Assembly: GCA_002898955.1 (NCBI GenBank)
Contig: BEIP01000054.1
Span: forward strand, 1-7,616
DNA: 7,616 nucleotides
Reading direction: 5' to 3'
Source: a bacterium HR39
GTDB taxonomy: Bacteria; Pseudomonadota; Alphaproteobacteria; Geminicoccales; Geminicoccaceae
Shown here: positions 1 to 6,017 of the stretch, piece after piece
How positions within the stretch are numbered: the first letter of the stretch is position 1
How the letters are laid out: every line of letters begins with the position of its first letter
Notes under the pieces: generated by a model
Told to the model about the DNA's origin: nothing
Database searches by the model: none
Seen by the model: only the letters and a program-made list of their open reading frames with translations
Program-made: the position numbers and the translations under genes

Positions 1-1100
1 ACCTCCTGGCACATGGCCACCGTCATGGGCCGGGAGGTGAAGCGGGCGTGATGCACCACGCGGTTGAGGGCGCCCTCCAGCTCGCGGACGTTGCTGGTGA
101 TGCGCCGGGCGAGGAACTCGGCCACCTCGCGCGGCACCACCACCCCCATCTGCTCGGCCTTGGCCTCGATGATGCCGAGCCGCAGCTCGTAGGTGGTGGG
201 GTGGATGTCGGCCACCAGCCCCCAGGACAGCCGCGAGCGGATGCGCTCCTCCAGCCCCGAGAGGTCGGCGGGGCTGCGGTCGGCGGAAATCACGATCTGG
301 CGTCCTCGCTCGATCAGCGCGTTGAAGGTATGGAAGAACTCCTCCTGGGTGCTGTCCTTGCCGCTGATGAACTGGACGTCGTCCACCATCAGCACGTCGA
401 CCGAGCGGAACATCTCCTTGAAGTGCATGGTGTCTTTCTGGCGGAGCGCCCGCACGAACTGGTACATGAACTTCTCGGCCGACAGGTAGACGACGCGCCG
501 CTGCGGCGTCCGCTGGCGGATGCGCCAGCCGATGGCGTGCATCAGGTGTGTCTTGCCCAGGCCCACGCCGCCGTAGAGGAACAGCGGGTTGAAGGGCGGT
601 GTGTCGGACATGGCCACCCGCTCGGCGGCGGCGAAGGCGAACTCGTTGGGCTTGCCCACCACGAAGGTCTCGAAGGTGAAGCGGGGATCGAGCCGCGCGC
701 CCAGCTCCTCCTCCTCGCCGGCGCCCTCCGTCGCGCCGGCGGCGGTCGCCTCCGGCCGCGCGGCGGGAGGCGCTCCGTGCGTCACCTCCGCGGCGGCCGC
801 ACCGCCGGCCACGGCCCGCGGGCGCGGCGGGCGGACGGTGAGGGCGATGGAGCGCACCCGCGGATTGCGACCGGTCCACAGCGAGCGGATGCGGTCGGCG
901 TAGTGCGAGACGATCCAGTCGCGCATGAAGCGGGTGGGCACGGCGAGGATCAGCGTGTCGCCGTCGAGCCCCTCGAGCTCGAGCGGCCCCAGCCAGGTGC
1001 GGAAGGCGGTCTCGCCGAATTCGGCGCGCAGCGCGGCGCGCACCTCCTCCCACTGCGCCTGCAGGTCGTTCGACGGCACCGTCCCAGCCTCGGCGAACAC
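1..1100 (-). CDS. dnaA: Chromosomal replication initiator protein DnaA (3' end outside window)
   Basis: DnaA is the ATP-dependent initiator that binds DnaA boxes at oriC, melts the origin and helps load DnaB. The 366 visible codons show domain I (about residues 12-88, with AFRTWL at 32-37), a low-complexity Ala/Pro/Glu linker (about 91-135), and the AAA+ domain from FTFETFVVGKPNEFA at 141-155. Seen motifs are Walker A GGVGLGKTH (177-185), Walker B VLMVDD (236-241), sensor I ISADRSP (271-277), the arginine-finger box with R290 in SRLSWGLVADI, and sensor II NVRELEGAL (337-345). Domain IV, which binds DNA, falls beyond the left edge. I chose the GTG at 1100 because GAGGAGG lies 8 nt upstream. 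A GTG at 1079 (VPSNDLQ) would remove only seven residues and has a weaker GAGG. The frame is open farther upstream, but that part does not resemble DnaA. The gene follows rpsT in the same direction, separated by terminator-like hairpins, so it probably has its own promoter. Confidence 0.97.
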   Translation of the reverse strand, partial: MFAEAGTVPSNDLQAQWEEVRAALRAEFGETAFRTWLGPLELEGLDGDTLILAVPTRFMRDWIVSHYADRIRSLWTGRNPRVRSIALTVRPPRPRAVAGGAAAAEVTHGAPPAARPEATAAGATEGAGEEEELGARLDPRFTFETFVVGKPNEFAFAAAERVAMSDTPPFNPLFLYGGVGLGKTHLMHAIGWRIRQRTPQRRVVYLSAEKFMYQFVRALRQKDTMHFKEMFRSVDVLMVDDVQFISGKDSTQEEFFHTFNALIERGRQIVISADRSPADLSGLEERIRSRLSWGLVADIHPTTYELRLGIIEAKAEQMGVVVPREVAEFLARRITSNVRELEGALNRVVHHARFTSRPMTVAMCQE

Positions 1101-1108
1101 CGGCGCGT

Positions 1109-1115
1109 CCTCCTC
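1109..1115 (-). promoter_or_regulatory. Ribosome binding site deciding the dnaA start
   Basis: GAGGAGG on the minus strand ends 8 nt before the GTG at 1100. It is the best Shine-Dalgarno match in the region and is the main reason for preferring this start over the GTG at 1079 or an open-frame GTG near 1210. Confidence 0.7.
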
Positions 1116-1440
1116 GTTCCGTCGCTGCGGCTCCCGCCGCCGGGCGGCGAAACAGGAGCCGTGAATTCCATTTTGGCGCGAACGGGGGCGGGAACGACGG
1201 TTCGCGGACACGATGGCACCACCCGACGGGCAGCGCGGCGTTCTCGATCCGACGGACGTCGCGCGGCCGCTGCGAAGCGCCTCCCGATACGGCCGAAGTC
1301 CTACGGCCAAATGGCTTCGAGCGGATCCTCCCGACCTTCCCCGTGGCACCCGTGGAGGCTAGCCGCGGGACGGCCGGCCGGCAAGGTGACCGAAGCGGGA
1401 ACGCCGATTTTCGCGTACAGGTTGAAAAGGGTGTTGTGCA

Positions 1441-1456
1441 GCGGACCCCGGTCCGC
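1441..1456 (-). other. Perfect short hairpin downstream of the rpsT terminator
   Basis: GCGGACCCCGGTCCGC is a perfect inverted repeat, with 1441-1446 pairing to 1451-1456 around CCCG. In the direction of rpsT transcription it comes 10 nt after the main terminator stem, and TGCACAACACCCTTTT follows it. It could be a back-up terminator or a 3'-end stabilising structure; the T run is displaced by about 12 nt, so intrinsic termination is uncertain. Confidence 0.4.
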
Positions 1457-1467
1457 AGACGACGAAG
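1442..1467. repeat. Imperfect direct repeat flanking rpsT, copy 1 (downstream side)
   Basis: On the plus strand CGGACCCCGG (1442-1451), 7 nt, then ACGACGAAG (1459-1467) run straight into a GC-rich hairpin stem. The same two words in the same order, 9 nt apart and again followed by a GC-rich hairpin, occur at 1844-1871 on the other side of rpsT. Read in the transcribed direction, the module is hairpin, CTTCGTCGT, spacer, CCGGGGTCCG. Confidence 0.6.
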
Positions 1468-1487
1468 GCCGCCCGCGGCGGGCGGCC
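1459..1487 (-). terminator. Probable Rho-independent terminator of rpsT
   Basis: A GC-only inverted repeat (1467-1476 pairing with 1478-1487; in practice about 8 bp with a small loop) lies 25 nt after the rpsT stop. On the minus strand TTCGTCGTCT follows it. The tail is not a clean T run, but such interrupted T tails are plausible in a genome this GC-rich, and the hairpin after the echA-like gene has nearly the same tail. Confidence 0.7.
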
Positions 1488-1512
1488 CCGTCACGCCACG
1501 GCTTCGGCCAAC

Positions 1513-1821
1513 TCAACCGGCCGGCTGCTGCTGCTCCGCGGCGCGGGCCGCCAGCTGCTGGCCGAGCGCCTTCACCTTCTTCGACAGGCGCGAGATCTTG
1601 CGGGCGGCGGTGTTGATGTGCAGCACGCCCTTGGTCACGCCCCGCCGCAGCTCCGATTCCGCCTTCACGAAGGCCTCGCGGGCGGCCTCGTAGTCGCCCC
1701 GGGCGATCGCCTCCTCCACCTTGCGCACGAAGGTCCGGATGCGGCTGCGCCGGGCCTTGTTGCGCATGGTGCGCTTGATGGTCTGGCGGATGCGCTTCTT
1801 CGCCGAAGGATAGTTCGCCAC
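1513..1821 (-). CDS. rpsT: Small ribosomal subunit protein bS20
   Basis: bS20 binds 16S rRNA at the base of the 30S subunit. The 102-residue product begins [13 protein letters not shown], the family's characteristic basic N terminus, followed by [23 protein letters not shown] and the C-terminal signature [22 protein letters not shown] (split here at about residues 65-86). Lys and Arg dominate, as expected for an rRNA-binding helical bundle. The usual length is near 87 residues, so about 14 residues ([16 protein letters not shown] region) form a Gln/Ala-rich tail. The start is GTG, with a purine-rich GAGGAGAGGGG at 1828-1838 ending 6 nt upstream. The gene sits between two terminator-like hairpins, which suggests a monocistronic transcript. 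In E. coli rpsT also uses a non-AUG start (UUG) and is autoregulated at translation. Whether that applies here is inference. Confidence 0.97.
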   Translation of the reverse strand: MANYPSAKKRIRQTIKRTMRNKARRSRIRTFVRKVEEAIARGDYEAAREAFVKAESELRRGVTKGVLHINTAARKISRLSKKVKALGQQLAARAAEQQQPAG

Positions 1822-1827
1822 GGACGA

Positions 1828-1838
1828 CCCCTCTCCTC
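1828..1838 (-). promoter_or_regulatory. Extended purine-rich ribosome binding site of rpsT
   Basis: GAGGAGAGGGG on the minus strand, 6 nt before the GTG start, offers two overlapping Shine-Dalgarno registers. The space between the upstream terminator stem and this site is only about 30 nt, and I see no convincing -35/-10 pair in it. The rpsT promoter may therefore overlap the terminator or lie upstream of it. Confidence 0.6.
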
Positions 1839-1843
1839 GCTGT

Positions 1844-1871
1844 CGGACCCCGGAACACGCGTACGACGAAG
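1844..1871. repeat. Imperfect direct repeat flanking rpsT, copy 2 (upstream side)
   Basis: CGGACCCCGG (1844-1853), 9 nt, then ACGACGAAG (1863-1871) match copy 1 at 1442-1467 exactly in both words. Here the 10-mer lies in the rpsT leader and does not form the perfect hairpin seen in copy 1. Confidence 0.6.
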
Positions 1872-1895
1872 CGCCCGCCGCGACCGGCGGGCGCT
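1862..1895 (-). terminator. Probable Rho-independent terminator after the enoyl-CoA hydratase gene
   Basis: A perfect 11-bp inverted repeat (AGCGCCCGCCG at 1870-1880 pairing with CGGCGGGCGCT at 1885-1895, loop CGAC) starts 19 nt after the hydratase stop. In the transcribed direction the stem runs into TTCGTCGTAC. It is the strongest hairpin in the window and separates the hydratase transcript from rpsT. Confidence 0.75.
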
Positions 1896-1914
1896 GCGTC
1901 CACTTAGTGCACCC

Positions 1915-2688
1915 TCAGCGGTTTTTGAAGTCGGGCTTGCGCTTCTCGGCGAACGCCCGCATGCCCTCCGCCCGGTCCTCGGTGGCGAAGGTGGCGTAGA
2001 ACAGCCGCCGCTCGAAGCGCAGCCCCTCGGCGAGGGTGGTCTCGAAGGCGCGGTTGACCGCCTCCTTGGCCATCTGCACCACCGGCTGCGACTTGGCGGC
2101 GATCTCCTCGGCGATGCGGATCGCCTCCTCCACCACCCGGTCGGTGGGCACCACGCGCGAGACCAGATTGGCGCGCTCCGCCTCCTGCGCGTCCATCATG
2201 CGGCCCGTGAGCACCATCTCCATCGCCTTGGACTTGCCCACCGCCCGCACCAGCCGTTGGGTGCCGCCGGCGCCCGGGATGGTGCCGAGGTTGATCTCCG
2301 GCTGGCCGAAGCGGGCGTTCTCCGCCGCGACGATGATGTCGCACATCATGGCGAGCTCGCAGCCGCCGCCCAGCGCGTAGCCGGCCACCGCGGCGATGAG
2401 CGGCTTCTTCCGCTCCGCCACCTTCTGCCAGGGCGCGATGAAGTCGCTCCTGAACGCGCCCATGAAGTCCAGCTCCATCATCTCCTTGATGTCGGCACCG
2501 GCGGCGAACGCCTTCTCGCTGCCGGTGATGACGATGGCGGCGATGGAATCGTCCGCCTCCAGCTCGTCCAGCGCCTGGTTGAGCTCGCGGATGAGCTGGC
2601 TGTTCAGCGCGTTGAGCTGTCTCGGGCGGTTGAGCGTGATCAGGCCGACCGGCCCCCGCCGCTCGACGAGGATGGTCTCGTAGGCCAT
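1915..2688 (-). CDS. Enoyl-CoA hydratase (crotonase superfamily)
   Basis: The 257-residue protein has the usual length of a single-domain enoyl-CoA hydratase, which adds water across the 2,3 double bond of enoyl-CoA in beta-oxidation or related acyl-CoA routes. The two backbone segments that form the oxyanion hole are [11 protein letters not shown] (60-70) and [11 protein letters not shown] (103-113). Both catalytic glutamates of true hydratases are visible: E111 in [11 protein letters not shown] and E131 in [16 protein letters not shown], 20 residues apart as in rat crotonase E144/E164. The C terminus ([13 protein letters not shown]) is also typical. The ATG at 2688 has AGGAGG 9 nt upstream. 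The gene lies 75 nt after mutM on the same strand and ends in a strong terminator. The exact chain-length preference cannot be read from sequence, so I give no symbol. Confidence 0.95.
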   Translation of the reverse strand: MAYETILVERRGPVGLITLNRPRQLNALNSQLIRELNQALDELEADDSIAAIVITGSEKAFAAGADIKEMMELDFMGAFRSDFIAPWQKVAERKKPLIAAVAGYALGGGCELAMMCDIIVAAENARFGQPEINLGTIPGAGGTQRLVRAVGKSKAMEMVLTGRMMDAQEAERANLVSRVVPTDRVVEEAIRIAEEIAAKSQPVVQMAKEAVNRAFETTLAEGLRFERRLFYATFATEDRAEGMRAFAEKRKPDFKNR

Positions 2689-2726
2689 GGGTGGTCCCCT
2701 CCTGTGGCTCCCGTGATCGGGCCGTC

Positions 2727-2748
2727 CCCGCGAGGCTTCGCCCGCGGG
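2727..2748 (-). other. Hairpin between mutM and the hydratase gene
   Basis: CCCGCG (2727-2732) pairs with CGCGGG (2743-2748). Inside, GGC (2734-2736) pairs with GCC (2740-2742) around TTC, leaving one bulged A at 2733. No T run follows on the minus strand, so I do not call it a terminator. It may attenuate read-through or stabilise the mutM 3' end. Confidence 0.35.
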
Positions 2749-2763
2749 CCGCGCGCGTGCCTA

Positions 2764-3615
2764 TCACCGCCCGTCCCGGCTGGGAACACCCGGGCGACGC
2801 TCCGGCTGGCAGCGCGGACAGAAGAAAGTGGAGCGGCCGGCCCGCGCCTCCCGCACCACGGCGGTGCCGCAGCGCGGGCAGGGTAGGCCGGCGCGATCGT
2901 AGACCCGGAAGTCGTTCTGGAAGTTCCCGAGCCGCCCGTCCGCCGCCACGTAGTCCCGCAGGCTGGAGCCGCCCGCCCCGATGGCCCGCTCCAGCACCGC
3001 GCGGATCGCCCGCGCGAGGCGGGTGCAGGCCCGCCCGTCCAGCTCTCCGGCGGGGGTGAAGGGATGGATGCGCGCCTCGAACAGCGCCTCGCAGGCGTAG
3101 ATGTTGCCCACTCCCGCCACCACCCGCTGGTCCAGCAGCAGGTTCTTGACCGGAGCGGCCCTGCCGGCGAAGGCCCGCCGCAGCACCTCCCCGCGAAAGC
3201 CGGGATCCAGGGGCTCCGGCCCGAGGCCGGCGAGCAGCGGGTGACCCTCTGCCTGCCCCGTTGCGAGCGGCTCGATCAGCCCGAAGCGGCGCGGATCGAC
3301 GAAGCTCAGGAAGCGTCCGCCGGCGAAGCAAAGGACCACGTGGGCGTGGGGATGGTCGGCGGCGGCATCGAGCAGCAGCCGTCCCGACATGCCGAGGTGG
3401 ACGAGCAGGTCCACCGGACCGTCGGTGTCCACCAGCAGGTACTTGCCCCGCCGCCCGAAGCCGACGAGCCGCCGGCCCGCCAGCAGCTCCGGCAGCTCCG
3501 CCGGCACCGGCCGGCGCAGATCCCTCCGGCGCACTTCCACGCGGTCGATGCGCGCACCGGAAAGGCGCGCTTCGAGCGCCCGGCGCGTGGTCTCCACTTC
3601 CGGCAGTTCCGGCAC
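2764..3615 (-). CDS. mutM: Formamidopyrimidine-DNA glycosylase (Fpg/MutM)
   Basis: MutM is a bifunctional glycosylase/AP lyase that excises 8-oxoguanine and ring-opened purines. The 283-residue product (E. coli 269) begins with PELPEVETTRR after the initiator, giving the catalytic N-terminal Pro2 and Glu3. Also visible are K58 in RRGKYL, M76 in HLGMSGRL, R109 and F111 in DPRRFG (the residues that fill the gap left by the flipped base), and K156 in VKNLLL. The helix-two-turn-helix is VVAGVGNIYACEALF (165-179, N171). The C-terminal zinc finger is C246-x2-C249-x16-C266-x2-C269, with R261 in GRSTFF. The start is GTG, fixed by the need for Pro at position 2 and by AAGGAGG 5 nt upstream. About 14 residues follow the zinc finger (PERRPGVPSRDGR), slightly more than usual. 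It is divergent from ubiE and is followed by the hydratase gene. Confidence 0.97.
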   Translation of the reverse strand: MPELPEVETTRRALEARLSGARIDRVEVRRRDLRRPVPAELPELLAGRRLVGFGRRGKYLLVDTDGPVDLLVHLGMSGRLLLDAAADHPHAHVVLCFAGGRFLSFVDPRRFGLIEPLATGQAEGHPLLAGLGPEPLDPGFRGEVLRRAFAGRAAPVKNLLLDQRVVAGVGNIYACEALFEARIHPFTPAGELDGRACTRLARAIRAVLERAIGAGGSSLRDYVAADGRLGNFQNDFRVYDRAGLPCPRCGTAVVREARAGRSTFFCPRCQPERRPGVPSRDGR

Positions 3616-3693
3616 GCCGCCCTCCTTGCTTGTCCTGCCGCGACGCCAAGCTAGAACCGGCCAGAGGGCGGCTCCAGCGGGACGGGAGCGGGC
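3616..3693. promoter_or_regulatory. Divergent mutM/ubiE intergenic region with candidate ubiE promoter
   Basis: These 78 nt must carry the promoters of both transcripts. On the plus strand TTGTCC (3630-3635), 16 nt, then TAGAAC (3652-3657) match the sigma-70 consensus at 4 of 6 positions in each box. This would give a ubiE leader of about 30 nt. On the minus strand I see no clear box pair. The mutM ribosome binding site AAGGAGG is at 3621-3627, and a ubiE site GGGAG is at 3684-3688. Because the candidate -35 box touches the mutM leader, any factor bound here could affect both genes. Confidence 0.4.
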
Positions 3694-4461
3694 GTGGACG
3701 AGGTCGAACGGCGGCTCGCCGAACTGGCACGATCCTTCGGAGCGCGGGAGGTGGACCCGGCGGAGAAGGCGCGGCGGGTGGGCGAGGTCTTCGCCAAGGT
3801 GGCCGCCCGCTACGACCTCATGAACGACCTCATGAGCGTCGGGATCCACCGGCTGTGGAAGGACGCCCTCGTCGACCGGCTGGCGCCCCGGCCCGGCACC
3901 ACCGTGCTGGACCTCGCCGGCGGCACCGGGGATGTGGCCTTCCGCATCCTGAAGCGCAGCGACGGCCGGGCGCGGGTGGTGCTGGCCGACATCAACCCGG
4001 CCATGCTGGCGGTGGGGCGCGATCGCGCCATCGACGCGGGCTGGCTCGGGGCGGTGGACTTCGTGGCGGCGGACGCCGAACGGCTGCCCTTCGCCGACCG
4101 CTCCTTCGACGCCGTCACCATCGCCTTCGGCATCCGCAACGTCACCCGCATCGACCGCGCGCTCTCCGAGATCTTCCGCGTGCTCAGGATCGGCGGGCGC
4201 TTCCTCTGCCTCGAGTTCTCGCGCCTGCGCGTTCCACCCCTCGCGCCCTTCTACGACGCGTGGTCGGACCACGTCATCCCGCTGCTCGGGCGGCTGGTGG
4301 CGGGCGACGAGGAGAGCTACCGCTATCTGGTGGAGAGCATCCGCCGCTTTCCCGACCAGGAGACCTTCGCCCGCGCCATCGGGCGGGCGGGCTTCTCGCG
4401 CGTGCGCTGGCACGATCTCTCGGGCGGCATCGCCGCCGTGCACTCGGCCTGGCGGCTCTGA
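3694..4461 (+). CDS. ubiE: Demethylubiquinone/demethylmenaquinone C-methyltransferase UbiE
   Basis: UbiE is the SAM-dependent methyltransferase that methylates the quinone ring carbon in ubiquinone (and, where present, menaquinone) synthesis. The 255-residue length fits the family (E. coli 251). N-terminal [21 protein letters not shown] (split: 28-48) is the family signature. SAM motif I is [10 protein letters not shown] (71-80), followed by acidic D99 in VLADIN, D127 in AADAERLPF, and the UbiE-specific AFGIRNV (144-150). The C terminus [12 protein letters not shown] is also diagnostic. The start is GTG, with GGGAG ending 5 nt upstream. It heads a plus-strand cluster; ubiB begins 6 nt after its stop. 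The pairing with ubiB points to ubiquinone rather than menaquinone as the main product, which is inference. Confidence 0.97.
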   Translation: MDEVERRLAELARSFGAREVDPAEKARRVGEVFAKVAARYDLMNDLMSVGIHRLWKDALVDRLAPRPGTTVLDLAGGTGDVAFRILKRSDGRARVVLADINPAMLAVGRDRAIDAGWLGAVDFVAADAERLPFADRSFDAVTIAFGIRNVTRIDRALSEIFRVLRIGGRFLCLEFSRLRVPPLAPFYDAWSDHVIPLLGRLVAGDEESYRYLVESIRRFPDQETFARAIGRAGFSRVRWHDLSGGIAAVHSAWRL

Positions 4462-4467
4462 CCGGGC

Positions 4468-5964
4468 ATGCTGACGCATCTCCGTCACGGCGCGCGGCTG
4501 TTTCGCACCGCCATCCTCTTCGCCCGCCACGACGCCCTCTTCCCCCTCGAGGTGGTGCCGCAGCTGCGCCCGCTCGTGCGCTTCGCCCGCCCGCTCGCGC
4601 GGCCGGCGCCCGGGCTGCGTCCCGGCGAGCGGCTGCGCGCCGCCCTCGAGGCCGCGGGGCCCAGCTTCATCAAGCTGGGCCAGAGCCTCTCCACCCGCGC
4701 CGATCTGTTCGGCGAGGAGGTGGTGGAGGACCTCGCGCGCCTGCAGGACCGCCTGCCACCCTTCCCCGGCGAGGAGGCGCGCCGCATCGTCGAACGGGAA
4801 CTGGGCCGGCCGGTCGGCGAGCTCTTCGCCGACTTCGACCCCGAGCCGGTGGCCGCCGCCTCCATCGCCCAGGTCCACCGCGCCCGCACCCCCGACGGCC
4901 GCGAGGTGGCGGTCAAGGTGCTGCGCCCGGACATCGAGCGGGCGATGGAGGAGGACATCGCCTTCTTCCTCTGGCTCGCCCGCACGGCCGTGCGCCTGCA
5001 CCCGCCGCTTTCCCGCCTCAAGCCGGTGGAGGCGGTGGAGATCTTCGCCGAGACCACCCGCCGCGAGCTGGACCTGCGACTCGAGGCGGCGGCCGCCGCC
5101 GAGTTCGCGGAGAACAACCGCGACGAGGAGGGCTTCCGCGTCCCCGCCGTGGACTGGGAGCGCACGGCCCGCCGGGTGCTGACCCTGGAGTGGGTGGAGG
5201 GGCTGCCGGTGGTGGACCGGGCGCGGCTGGTCGAGGCCGGCTTCGACCCGCACGTGCTGATGCAGCGGGCGGCGCGGGTGCTGTTCAACCAGATCTTCCG
5301 CGACGGCTTCTTCCACGCCGACATGCACCCGGGCAACATGCTGGTCGACCGCCACGGCAACATCGTGGCGCTCGACTTCGGCATCATGGGGCGGATCGAC
5401 TTCGAGACCCGGGTGCAGCTCGCGCGCATGCTCATCGCCTTCCTGACCGGCGACTACGCCACCGTGGCGGACGTCTTCTACGAGGCCGGCTTCGTGCGCG
5501 ACGAGCGCCACCGCGCCGCCTTCACCCAGGCCTGCCGCGCCATCGGCGAGCCCATCCGCGGCCGTCCGCTCGAGGAGATCTCCTTCGGGCGGCTTCTGGG
5601 CGAGGTGCTCTCCATCGCCCACGAGTTCGAGATGGAGACCCAGCCCCACCTGCTGCTCCTGCAGAAGACCATGGTGATGGCCGAGGGTGTGGGGCGGGCG
5701 CTCGATCCCTCCGTCAACCTGTGGACGCTGGCCGAGCCCATGGTGGTGGAGTGGATGCGCGAGAACCTCGGGCCGGAACGCGAGCTGCAGCGGGCGCTCG
5801 CCGATGCCGGCCGCGCCGCCCGCCGCCTGCCGCTCCTCGTCTCACGCGGCGAGCGGCTGCTGGCGCGCCTCGAGGACGGGGAGGGAACGGGCGCACCGCC
5901 CTGGCTGGGCTCGCCCTGGCCGTGGGTGCTGCTGGGTCTCGCTCTGGGGCTTGCGCTTTCCTGA
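4468..5964 (+). CDS. ubiB: UbiB family atypical kinase/ATPase of ubiquinone biosynthesis
   Basis: UbiB (ABC1/ADCK family) is an atypical protein-kinase-like ATPase needed for ubiquinone synthesis at the membrane. Its precise role is debated; lipid extraction or delivery of precursors to the Ubi enzymes has been proposed. Seen motifs are the family KxGQ element K69-Q72 in FIKLGQSLSTRADLFG, the alanine-rich loop VAAASIAQVH (128-137) that replaces the usual glycine loop, K150 in EVAVKVL, the catalytic HADMHPGN (283-290), and the metal-binding DFG (303-305). The 498-residue length is shorter than E. coli UbiB (546). The only hydrophobic C-terminal stretch is about residues 479-498, where E. coli has two membrane segments. 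The ATG at 4468 lies 6 nt after the ubiE stop with only a weak Shine-Dalgarno match, suggesting translation coupled to ubiE. Confidence 0.96.
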   Translation: MLTHLRHGARLFRTAILFARHDALFPLEVVPQLRPLVRFARPLARPAPGLRPGERLRAALEAAGPSFIKLGQSLSTRADLFGEEVVEDLARLQDRLPPFPGEEARRIVERELGRPVGELFADFDPEPVAAASIAQVHRARTPDGREVAVKVLRPDIERAMEEDIAFFLWLARTAVRLHPPLSRLKPVEAVEIFAETTRRELDLRLEAAAAAEFAENNRDEEGFRVPAVDWERTARRVLTLEWVEGLPVVDRARLVEAGFDPHVLMQRAARVLFNQIFRDGFFHADMHPGNMLVDRHGNIVALDFGIMGRIDFETRVQLARMLIAFLTGDYATVADVFYEAGFVRDERHRAAFTQACRAIGEPIRGRPLEEISFGRLLGEVLSIAHEFEMETQPHLLLLQKTMVMAEGVGRALDPSVNLWTLAEPMVVEWMRENLGPERELQRALADAGRAARRLPLLVSRGERLLARLEDGEGTGAPPWLGSPWPWVLLGLALGLALS

Positions 5965-6004
5965 GGAAACCCCATCATCGGGGCGTGAAAAGCATCGGGG
6001 TCGC

Positions 6005-6010
6005 GGAGGG
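6005..6010 (+). promoter_or_regulatory. Ribosome binding site deciding the coaBC start
   Basis: GGAGGG ends 7 nt before the TTG at 6018. The alternative in-frame GTG at 5985 has only a weak CGGGGC nearby. This supports the rarer TTG start and a product whose key residues number almost as in E. coli. Confidence 0.6.
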
Positions 6011-6017
6011 ACCGCCC

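Larger units (their letters stand above)
1101..1512. other. Gene-free region between rpsT and dnaA (dnaA leader)
   Basis: This 412-nt stretch holds the rpsT terminator (1459-1487), a second perfect hairpin (1441-1456) and a comparatively AT-richer patch at about 1404-1436. The rest is GC-rich sequence in which I recognise no gene. Open frames cross it on both strands, but they carry no family motif and end as shadows of neighbouring genes. I looked for DnaA boxes (TTATNCACA on either strand) and found none with a good match, so nothing here marks an origin or DnaA autoregulation. A dnaA promoter should lie here. The best minus-strand candidate I see, TTTGGC with TATCGG 16 nt downstream (about 1283-1310), is weak and I do not assign it. 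Confidence 0.6.

Noticed and set aside
950..1222. Minus-strand frame with an ATG at 1171 upstream of dnaA, as a possible leader peptide or alternative dnaA start
   Set aside because: The ATG is out of frame with DnaA, and the frame runs into dnaA as an Arg-rich shadow; no clear ribosome binding site precedes it.
1371..1380. CGGCCGGCCG palindrome in the dnaA leader
   Set aside because: Short palindromes of this composition are expected in such GC-rich DNA; there is no sign of function.
1428..1441. GTTGTGCAGC as a possible degenerate DnaA box
   Set aside because: On the minus strand only CACA and one other position fit TTATNCACA, too weak to claim.
48..1616. Plus-strand open frame of 522 codons opposite dnaA
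   Set aside because: It is antisense to the clear DnaA coding frame, with His/Leu/Gly-rich composition and no motif.
1301..1903. 200-codon minus-strand frame overlapping rpsT and the leader downstream
   Set aside because: It overlaps rpsT in another frame and continues into non-coding sequence; the product is Arg/Gly/Pro-rich without a family signature.
2764..5649. A 961-codon minus-strand open frame covering ubiB and ubiE antisense and ending as MutM
   Set aside because: The MutM part needs its own GTG start at 3615 so that Pro becomes residue 2. The His/Glu/Gly-rich upstream part is the antisense shadow of ubiE and ubiB.
5976..6000. Direct repeat CATCGGGG (5976-5983 and 5993-6000) between ubiB and coaBC
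   Set aside because: An eight-base repeat in GC-rich sequence is easily due to chance, and no structure or known site coincides with it.
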